DNA of 64,000 bases from contig OZ250175.1 of NCBI GenBank assembly GCA_965238155.1, forward strand, positions 62,001 through 126,000, read 5' to 3'. The notes below the pieces were generated by a model that was not told the DNA's origin, did no database searches, and was given only the letters and a program-made list of their open reading frames with translations. Within the stretch, counting starts at the first letter, position 1; each line of letters opens with the position of its first letter. The stretch is from BJGV01 sp964196335. Its GTDB lineage: Bacteria > Pseudomonadota > Gammaproteobacteria > Burkholderiales > Nitrosomonadaceae. A program made the translations under genes and the position numbers. Shown here one piece after another: positions 17,696-25,370 of the stretch.

Positions 17696-18724
17696 CTACA
17701 CGGAGAATTTTTTTCTGTTATGAGAATGCATATGCCCTTTACAGTATCCATTGTTCTGGAACCAGGTTATCGCATCTTGTATCGCTTCTGCTGAAGGTCG
17801 ATATTGATAGCCCAACTCACGGATTGCTTTCTCACTTGAGAAAAACATCTTTTTCTCTGCCATACGAATACTGTCTATTGATGCACGTGGCTGAGTATTC
17901 GTAACAATTGCAATCTTCTCCATTACCCAGGCTACGGGAAGAATCAGCGCCATCGGAATATTCATCCGTTTTATCTTTTTACCGACAATTTTATCTATTG
18001 TCCGCAAAATTTGAATCAAATCCATATTCTCACCTCCCAATATATACCGCTCTCCAGGCTTTCCATGCATATACGCTAATAAATGACCTTGTGCAATATC
18101 ATCAACATGTGCAATATTAAGACCAGTATTCATGTAAGCCGGCATCCGACCACAAAGTGTATCAAGCACTATCCGCCCGGTCGGTGTTGGCCTTATATCA
18201 CGTGGCCCTATTGGAGTAGAAGGATTTACAATAACTAAAGGTAGTTTATGTTTGTTGGTTAAGTGCTGCACTACCTGCTCAGCAAGAAATTTTGATCGCT
18301 TATAATGCCCGATCATACTAATAAGGCTGGAAGGAGTCTTTTCATCTGCAGGATTACCATCAAAATTTATTCCTAAGGTAGCTACGCTACTAGTATAAAT
18401 TATGCGGCTAATGTCAATCTCAGCTGCTGCAAGTATCAGTTCCTGCGTCCCTTTGACATTAATGTCATACATGGTTTCAGGATCCGGCACCCATAGACGG
18501 TAATCTGCGGCCACATGAAATAAATTTTCACAATTAGTGATTGCACGTTTCAATGAAGTAACATTACGCAAGTCACCTTCTGCAATTTCAACAGGTAACC
18601 CCTCCAGGTTACTCTGGTCGCTTCCAGACCTGATTAAACATCGTACTTCATGTCCGGCAGCCAGTAAGCAACGAGTGACTGCTGAACCAACAAAACCGTT
18701 TGCACCAGTAACTAATGATTTCAT
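17696..18724 (-). CDS. hpnA: NAD-dependent epimerase/dehydratase, HpnA-like
   Basis: A 342-residue extended SDR with the Rossmann motif TGANGFVGSAV near the start and the YxxxK active site in HYKRSKFLAEQ. The stretch HVAADYRLWVPDPETMYDIN is characteristic of the hopanoid-associated sugar epimerase HpnA. HpnA is implicated in modifying the hopanoid side chain, and Nitrosomonas relatives make hopanoids. No other hopanoid gene is nearby, so the functional label rests on sequence resemblance. It is convergent with csoR and lies 207 bases downstream of the M50/HlyD gene on the same strand. Confidence 0.8.
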   Translation of the reverse strand: MKSLVTGANGFVGSAVTRCLLAAGHEVRCLIRSGSDQSNLEGLPVEIAEGDLRNVTSLKRAITNCENLFHVAADYRLWVPDPETMYDINVKGTQELILAAAEIDISRIIYTSSVATLGINFDGNPADEKTPSSLISMIGHYKRSKFLAEQVVQHLTNKHKLPLVIVNPSTPIGPRDIRPTPTGRIVLDTLCGRMPAYMNTGLNIAHVDDIAQGHLLAYMHGKPGERYILGGENMDLIQILRTIDKIVGKKIKRMNIPMALILPVAWVMEKIAIVTNTQPRASIDSIRMAEKKMFFSSEKAIRELGYQYRPSAEAIQDAITWFQNNGYCKGHMHSHNRKKFSV

Positions 18725-18931
18725 GGCCTGCTCATCTTAGCATTTGGAGTTTACAAAAACTTACCGGACAAAGATTGACGCTTCTCCTCTTCATAGCTAA
18801 TGGCGTACTAACATGAAACAGACTGAACATAACTGGATCTACCTCAGTATGAAATTCTATCAAAAGACTTATAAAGCATAACAAATTTGATTCGTTAAAA
18901 ACCAATACTTAACATTATCACAGCAAGATAC

Positions 18932-21064
18932 CTAAAACCCGCTCTCACGTACTGCTACAGCACCAATTCGTTTAAGAATAGTTGGCAACCATGCTTTCGC
19001 TTCACCGCTAATTACTACATTTCCAGTTTTCATTTGGCGGCTCTCAGGTGGGGACATATCTAATTTAACACGAACACGATATATTGCATCTCTGGGAGTA
19101 TTCTTCTCGTTTTCTAAAGTAACAATATCACCTCCTGATTTCGCACTCAGACTGTAATGTGGAAGTACTGTCGTACGGGTAGTATCAACCTCAATGACTT
19201 GTCCTTGTAGTATTCCAAGTCTTAGTGGCCTGTATACCTGTGCTTTGTCGCCGGGTTTTATCCGATGAATGTCTTCTTCATGAATGAATGTATCAACCAC
19301 CCATTTTGAATAATCAACTATGGTAGCTAAAGGCTGGCTGGATTGAATCCACACACCTGGTGCAAGATCAGAGTCCAAATCAACAATTGTCCCGGAAAAT
19401 GGTGCTGATATTTCTAATCGTGCCTGCTCTTGCTGAAATAGTTTTTCTTCAGAATCGTACTGTTCTTTCTGTGCTCGCACTTGTTCTCTACGTGCTTCAC
19501 CATCTGGCAATCCCATTAAACCAATTAATTCATTTGCACGTGCCTGAGCAAGCACCCTTGCCCGCTCTGCTGACAACCGCAGGTCCGGCGACTCTAGTAT
19601 AAATAATGGTTGCCCGCCAATTACATTATCAGATTCTGGTAGTCTGACTATTCGGCCTGGTAAAGGCGAATATAGTACATGTGAACGTTCCGGATGCACC
19701 CAACCTGGCCCCCTGATCCCCGTTTGCCATGGTAAAAGTAACAACACTAAAAAAATCCCAAGAAGTACATAGGCCACCCACACACGATTAGTTTTAATTT
19801 CAGATTTTCTTTCACGCCATATGCTTAATTCTGACCATAAAGGCCTCCAAATAAACCAAACCAACTCTACTGCCATAAGAAGAATACCTAAAACTTTAAA
19901 GAAAAAATAATAAACAAGTACTGCAAGACCAAGAAATACTACTAGTCGATATATCCACGTCATAAATGCAAATGAAATCAAGAATACTCTGCTTTTATTC
20001 TGGATATCTTCAGGCCATGCGTCGTTAAAACCAAGTAAAACACGTCTAAGCCAAATTCGTGCAAATTCACCAGATCTCTGATGCAGATTTGGGTAATCTA
20101 TTGCGTCACTCAGTATAAAGTAACCATCAAAGCGTAAGAATGGACTTACGTTAACTAATAAAGTAAGTAACCAACTCGTCGTAGCCAGAAAAAATAATGC
20201 GCTTTTAACTGACCCGTCCGGAGACAAACTCCACGCTAATGTAGCCAAACCTGCTAACGCTAATTCTGTAATAATACCTGCGCCTGCGATTGCTAAACGC
20301 TGCCGTGGATTACTGAGCTTCCAGCTTTCACTGGTATCGGTATATAACATTGGAAACATCACTAATAATGCCACTCCCATATGTGCAACTCGCACACCAT
20401 AACGGGTTGCTGTGAGTGCATGCCCCATTTCATGCAAGGCTTTTGCAAAAACCAGCGCTACTGAATATCCTAATAAACCAGACCAGGAAAGCTGATCAAC
20501 AAATGTACTGGAAAATGTTTCCCATTGTCGTGTGGCTAAAAATACTCCTACAAAGCTAAGTATGGTAATAACAACAGCAGTAGTACGAGTAAATATCCAA
20601 CCAAGCCAAGGCATCATCTTTGCCAGCCAAATTTGTGGATGAAAAAGAGGAATGCGAAAAAAAAGATAGTGATGAAGTAGCCAGTTGATAAGGCCTTTAT
20701 TCTGTTCTGTAGCGCTGCTCCTCAGTTGATCAACAGCTGCCTGGTTATTTGCTTGAAGCAACCTGTTTTGTTCCAAGAATTTTTTTAAATTGTCTACATC
20801 TGTAACTTCAATATCTAATGTAGTCTCGTTATTAACTGAACTTACAATTTTCTCTGGTGAACCATAAGCCCAACGTAACAACATCTCAAAATCAAGCCAT
20901 CCAATACGGAAAAAACTATTATTAATTGGATCCTGTACCATCCAGGCCACTGACCCATCACTATTTGGTGCCGCTGGAAGTAACTTAAGTTCCTCACGTA
21001 AAGGAGGAAGAAAAATCTGTCTATCCGACTCCTGATGCACGAATGAGCTCACAGGCCGGTCCAT
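18932..21064 (-). CDS. Site-2-protease (M50)/HlyD fusion protein
   Basis: A 710-residue polytopic membrane protein resembling putative peptide zinc metalloproteases (YydH-like). Residues 1-110 form a cytosolic N-terminal region that may be PqqD-like. Membrane helices follow, with the zinc site HEMGH at 211-215 and the distal motif FLRFDGYF (Asp about 313). After further helices, a HlyD-type adaptor half (about 450-710) has a lipoyl-like segment, a helical hairpin rich in Arg/Gln/Glu and a second lipoyl half (ISAPFSGTIVDL). Its ATG overlaps the end of the preceding adaptor gene by 16 bases. It is last in the operon and no ABC ATPase is present, so it is the only gene product here with a possible processing activity. 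Proteolysis is inferred from the intact motifs. Confidence 0.8.
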   Translation of the reverse strand: MDRPVSSFVHQESDRQIFLPPLREELKLLPAAPNSDGSVAWMVQDPINNSFFRIGWLDFEMLLRWAYGSPEKIVSSVNNETTLDIEVTDVDNLKKFLEQNRLLQANNQAAVDQLRSSATEQNKGLINWLLHHYLFFRIPLFHPQIWLAKMMPWLGWIFTRTTAVVITILSFVGVFLATRQWETFSSTFVDQLSWSGLLGYSVALVFAKALHEMGHALTATRYGVRVAHMGVALLVMFPMLYTDTSESWKLSNPRQRLAIAGAGIITELALAGLATLAWSLSPDGSVKSALFFLATTSWLLTLLVNVSPFLRFDGYFILSDAIDYPNLHQRSGEFARIWLRRVLLGFNDAWPEDIQNKSRVFLISFAFMTWIYRLVVFLGLAVLVYYFFFKVLGILLMAVELVWFIWRPLWSELSIWRERKSEIKTNRVWVAYVLLGIFLVLLLLPWQTGIRGPGWVHPERSHVLYSPLPGRIVRLPESDNVIGGQPLFILESPDLRLSAERARVLAQARANELIGLMGLPDGEARREQVRAQKEQYDSEEKLFQQEQARLEISAPFSGTIVDLDSDLAPGVWIQSSQPLATIVDYSKWVVDTFIHEEDIHRIKPGDKAQVYRPLRLGILQGQVIEVDTTRTTVLPHYSLSAKSGGDIVTLENEKNTPRDAIYRVRVKLDMSPPESRQMKTGNVVISGEAKAWLPTILKRIGAVAVRESGF

Positions 21065-22407
21065 TCACGTACTGCGGTTATAGGTCTTCGGAAGAGGTAA
21101 TACCCCAAAGTAGCCCACTTACCAGATATACGAACAGTACCGCGTAAACCGATACGTGGCTTCTCCATATCTTTTTCAAATTCTCCCTTTATTCGATATG
21201 CAGATACGCCTTCCGGGCTCTTCACAGGCTGGTAACTAGTCTGCAATAAAGAGGCAGGTAATGGATTAAGTGGATCAATATGCAAGAATAAACGCATAGG
21301 TGCGCCGACCTCTAAGTTTAGTGCTTCGTGAACTGGTAACCAAACCAGCAAGCCAGCATTATCCGGATTAGCCAGTTGCATCACTCGTTCACCCGTTTGT
21401 ACGGGCTTTCCTATCCAATCATTCGGATCTCCATAAACTACAATGCCATCACGCTCAGCATGGATTTCCACTCTCTTCATCAAAGACTTTAATGCTGATA
21501 ATTCAGCTTCTTTCTCACGAACGCGACCTATCGCAGAAGCAATTTCACCCTTACTTTTAAGATCATTAAATGCACGCTGTTGTGCATTTAATGCATTAGC
21601 ATGTGCAATTGATAGTGCCTTTTCAGCCACATCCAATCTACTGGTAATCGTTGTATCATCTAATGAGAACAATAAATCTCCGGCTTTAACCTTTGCATTC
21701 GGCTGCACATGAACTTTACTGATTACCCCGTCTTGTGGAGCCGCTACAGCAAACGCGTTTAATGCGATAATCTCACCAGGAGCTAAAACAGGCAATCGAA
21801 TAGGGATAGATAATCCTACAAATATAGCAATCACTGTCCAATAACTAACTGCTTTACTCATCCATCCACGTATTTTTGTAACAAAATCAATCTTTACTTC
21901 ACTTAAAAAACCAAGACAGGAACCATAAATTTGATGTATGTGTTCCAACTTCTCAAGTTCATTGGATAGCCATGGCTCTTCTCTGGCGTACATCACCATT
22001 CCTTGAAGAACTCCGGTCTGATCAAACAACTTTGCTATAACCAGATGCTCAGGCAACCATTCTTCCCAACCATCTTTAAACTCTTCCGGTGCTTCAGAAA
22101 AATCAAGCTTATGACAACCAGCCTCTTTTGTATAAATTTTGGAAAGATATTTAACGAAACCGCTAAGCCATATTGCGTAGGGAGAATCTTCGGCTACACT
22201 CACCAGACCTGATGCTGTGGCAAGCTCAAATGTCCCGACAGGAGTTACAGTAAAAAATGCTGCCTGCCTGTACGGTGCAAGAGTTATTGTTTCATTAACT
22301 ACAATAAAAGTGAGGTCTGCCGGACTGACAGCCTTTACAGAACGTAAAGCTAAGTCATGAACTGCATCAAACTGAGACTTTTCAGTAGCTTCGTTGATAT
22401 CACTCAT
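21049..22407 (-). CDS. HlyD-family adaptor with cytosolic GAF-like N-terminus
   Basis: A 452-residue membrane fusion protein. Residues 1-185 are soluble and look like a degenerate GAF domain. One transmembrane helix lies at about 188-206, followed by a periplasmic HlyD/RND-adaptor part: lipoyl half AAPQDGVISKV (about 222-232), a coiled-coil hairpin (about 260-310), the second half HAERDGIVVYG and a beta-barrel. It is transcribed 52 bases after the first adaptor and overlaps the M50/HlyD gene. A cytosolic sensor-like domain is unusual for an adaptor and might substitute for contact with an ABC protein (inference). Confidence 0.75.
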   Translation of the reverse strand: MSDINEATEKSQFDAVHDLALRSVKAVSPADLTFIVVNETITLAPYRQAAFFTVTPVGTFELATASGLVSVAEDSPYAIWLSGFVKYLSKIYTKEAGCHKLDFSEAPEEFKDGWEEWLPEHLVIAKLFDQTGVLQGMVMYAREEPWLSNELEKLEHIHQIYGSCLGFLSEVKIDFVTKIRGWMSKAVSYWTVIAIFVGLSIPIRLPVLAPGEIIALNAFAVAAPQDGVISKVHVQPNAKVKAGDLLFSLDDTTITSRLDVAEKALSIAHANALNAQQRAFNDLKSKGEIASAIGRVREKEAELSALKSLMKRVEIHAERDGIVVYGDPNDWIGKPVQTGERVMQLANPDNAGLLVWLPVHEALNLEVGAPMRLFLHIDPLNPLPASLLQTSYQPVKSPEGVSAYRIKGEFEKDMEKPRIGLRGTVRISGKWATLGYYLFRRPITAVREWTGL

Positions 22408-22459
22408 TGTGCAATATAAATATCACTATGAAGTCAATTGGAGTAACTATCAGGTTACA

Positions 22460-23431
22460 TTATTTAGGCATACTTGCAGTACCACTCATTCCCGCAAGAA
22501 GCTCAGGAAATTCCCGGGTCATCAACCCCTCAATCTCAACCGTCTGACTTACAGAATCAACACGACTATTGATGGCCGCCACGCTTGCCTGGTATGTTTT
22601 TCCGGTTTCATCAATCTTTACTTCAAATTTTGAGTTAACTTTAAGCCTACTCAGTAATCTTGACGGAACATTAACTTTCAGTCTTAACGGACCAGACTTT
22701 ACTAAATCAAGCATAGGCTGACCAGGTGTTACTGTCATATGGTTCCGTATGTAAACTTTTGCGACACGACCATCCCATGGCGCTTTGATCGAACAATATC
22801 TTATTTGTAATTCACTTAATTTAACTGTTGCACGAGCTTTAGCTACATCACTGGCTGCCAGAGCAACTTCAACATCACTCGCTTGTTCCAACCCCTGCAT
22901 CCTCAATTTTGCTGTATGTGTTTCTACAGCACCTGACAGCTCTGCCTTAGCCATTGCCAATCGTGCACGTGGCTCAATACAATTAAAGGTAACAAGTGTA
23001 TTACCAGTTTTAAACCTACGACCCAAAGCCACATTTAATTTATTAATCCGTGCAGCTGCCAGGCTGGAACCTGACCGGGAAACAGTTGTTTCTTTGTCAG
23101 GTATAAGTAATACCCGTACCACTTCAGCTTCACCAACATTTGTTTCTTTTCCCTGACTCTCAGAAATATCATTACCAGCAGATTCAGGCTCAATAAGAAC
23201 TCCCACATTTTTAGTATCATAATCTGTAGTTTTATCATCTCCATCAGTATGGCTCTCTTCCGAAACTGAATAAGTTGGTTGAACTGAATTACCAGTAACA
23301 TCCGTGGCTAAAGTTTCTTCGCTTGTCACAGATGTTACAGTACCTGGTTCAGGTGATTCATTCGATTCCGGTGTAAGTAATACAGTCGCTAAGACCAGGA
23401 TAACCAGACTACCACTAAGCCAATATATCAT
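22460..23431 (-). CDS. HlyD-family periplasmic adaptor
   Basis: A 323-residue membrane fusion protein. Residues 1-20 are a signal anchor (MIYWLSGSLVILVLATVLL), followed by a roughly 80-residue acidic, Thr/Ser/Glu-rich spacer. The adaptor core then has a lipoyl half, a short helical hairpin (ELSGAVETHTAKLR onward), the second half IKAPWDGRVAKVYI and a barrel ending GLMTREFPELLAGMSG. It bridges inner-membrane and outer-membrane parts. Its ATG overlaps the TGA of the TolC-like gene by four bases, a sign of coupled translation. Confidence 0.8.
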   Translation of the reverse strand: MIYWLSGSLVILVLATVLLTPESNESPEPGTVTSVTSEETLATDVTGNSVQPTYSVSEESHTDGDDKTTDYDTKNVGVLIEPESAGNDISESQGKETNVGEAEVVRVLLIPDKETTVSRSGSSLAAARINKLNVALGRRFKTGNTLVTFNCIEPRARLAMAKAELSGAVETHTAKLRMQGLEQASDVEVALAASDVAKARATVKLSELQIRYCSIKAPWDGRVAKVYIRNHMTVTPGQPMLDLVKSGPLRLKVNVPSRLLSRLKVNSKFEVKIDETGKTYQASVAAINSRVDSVSQTVEIEGLMTREFPELLAGMSGTASMPK

Positions 23432-25343
23432 TTATCCCCCTTTTCTAACTCAATCAGCCAAGAGTGAAGTTCAGGAAGTGTTGAAGTTACAGCTGCTATT
23501 AGTGCATTTTCATATGCTGTATCACGAGAATTATTTGGTATTGTAGTTACAAATTTTGCTGATTTCTTATTCATGCCATTGTACCCTTCAAGCTCTAACA
23601 TCCAGGAAATCGTCTCTGTCTCTTCATTCGAGATACTTCGTAAGGTAAATACCAGGGGGAAACCATCTTCTTCATCTAGTTCAATCTGATGGCGCGCCAG
23701 TAATACAGCTACCTGAACTTTCATGCGAACTTGCATGACAGGGCTTTCAATTCCTGAAAACAGAACTGAAACTTTCGGCAAATGACCGAATAAATTAGAT
23801 GTCATTCTAAGCGTATCTTTCTCGGTCTCTTGAAGATGATCACGAATACGTACTGCTAATTCTTCCAAATTATCATCTTCAAAATTATCCGGTAGCGGAT
23901 CAAAACCCAGTGTGTTGTAAAGACGCCCAAAGGCGATTTGTGCGTTGGCATACGCATTGGCCCGTTGGTATGCTCCCAATACTGCTCGTGCATTAGTTCT
24001 GATCACTTCTAACTCACTATTCAATCTGGCTGTTACAGAAGCACGCATATTAACAGCTAAACGCTGATCTACCTTTGAACCGATATCTGCAAGTTTAAAA
24101 TCTATTAGTGCTAATCGATATCGCTCTACACTTACACGTAATTGAGTCATAATTGCCATCGACAGGGCCATTCTTCTTGAACGATCAACTTCAATTTGCC
24201 CTTCTTGATTTTTAAGGAGTACAGGTAAGGCTGCAAGACGCATTATATTCCAGGATACTCTGATACCACCCTGGAACCAGTTATTGTGAAAAAGAAGATT
24301 ATTGGAATCATAATTAAACCCATAGTCCAAGCTTATAGCTGGAAACATACTAACCAGCTGTTTACGCGTCTCATTGGCAGTGATGCGTTTCTTAGAGTCT
24401 TCTTCACGTAGCTCCGGACGTTGAAGCAACGCCAGTTCTTCCAATTTACGAATATTAGTCGGTGATGCAGGCAATTGAGATTCATCTGCTTCTTGCAGCA
24501 CAAAATCGACTCCTGGTTCTACATTCATCAAAGCAGCTAACTCCCACTTTGCAATCTCCAGGTCCTGACGACGTAAATTTAGTAATGAAATCGCATCCAG
24601 TAGAGCCCGTTGATAATTTAGCGCAAGCGCCGGCGGAATAAGCCGTTGTGCTTCAGCCTCTCGTGAACGGGCCAGGGCGAGATTAGCCTGCTCAAGAATT
24701 CTTTTGCTTCCTTTGCAAGCCGCTGTGCACCCAATGCGCGCCAAAAAGAAGTACGCACATCCTGTACCATATTTTGAATAACTTTACGACGGCGCTCTTC
24801 GGCTATTAAGAATTTATCTGCTTGTTGACGTGCCCGGAAATAAGAAACACCAAAGTCAAGCAGGTTCCAGGAAAACTCTGCAGCTCCCTGCGCATGATGC
24901 GGTCGTACTGCAGTAGACGGGCGCAATGACACCATCCTGTCTAAAATACCAATAGACGTGCCGCCCGGAGAATTCTGACGTGTACGATAGCCTGCTGAAG
25001 TTAGAAGCTTTGGCAACATATCATATGCAGCCTGTCCTGTAAGTCCTAGCTCAAGTGCCGATTCCATCCGTTTCAGTCGATAGTCCAGGTTGTATTTAAG
25101 AGTACGGGCGATAGCTTCCTCAACTGAAACCGGCCCATTAATGGGTTCCTGATTCAGATACATGCCTGCAGTATCTTCAGCAACCCGTTTCTTTACTTCA
25201 TCCTGTGTGAACGGCTTCGGTGAAAGAGCACATCCCGTTAAGAATAACAGCAGCATCATTACCAGACTAATCCTAAAAGGAATCAGCTTGGTGCCCCCTT
25301 TAGCTGCTAAGTCATTCAATACGTCATCTCTATAAAAACTCAA
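23428..25343 (-). pseudogene. TolC-like outer-membrane efflux lipoprotein, broken by a 1-base frameshift
   Basis: The first frame (25343 to about 24705) encodes a lipoprotein signal with lipobox LTGC (Cys about residue 38) and the first half of a TolC-type protein. The second frame (about 24702 to 23428) encodes the rest. Coding resumes cleanly: one frame gives ...QRLAKEAK and the other KRILEQANLALARS. The junction is a run of four T on the plus strand (24702-24705, AAAA in the mRNA); one more A would join the halves into a protein of about 637 residues. After the TolC fold there is a C-terminal extension of about 130-150 residues not usual for this family. Both halves keep normal coding sense, so the defect is recent, a sequencing homopolymer error, or corrected by slippage. 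Confidence 0.8.
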
Positions 25344-25370
25344 ATTAACCTGACGCCAGGCATCTTCTTA

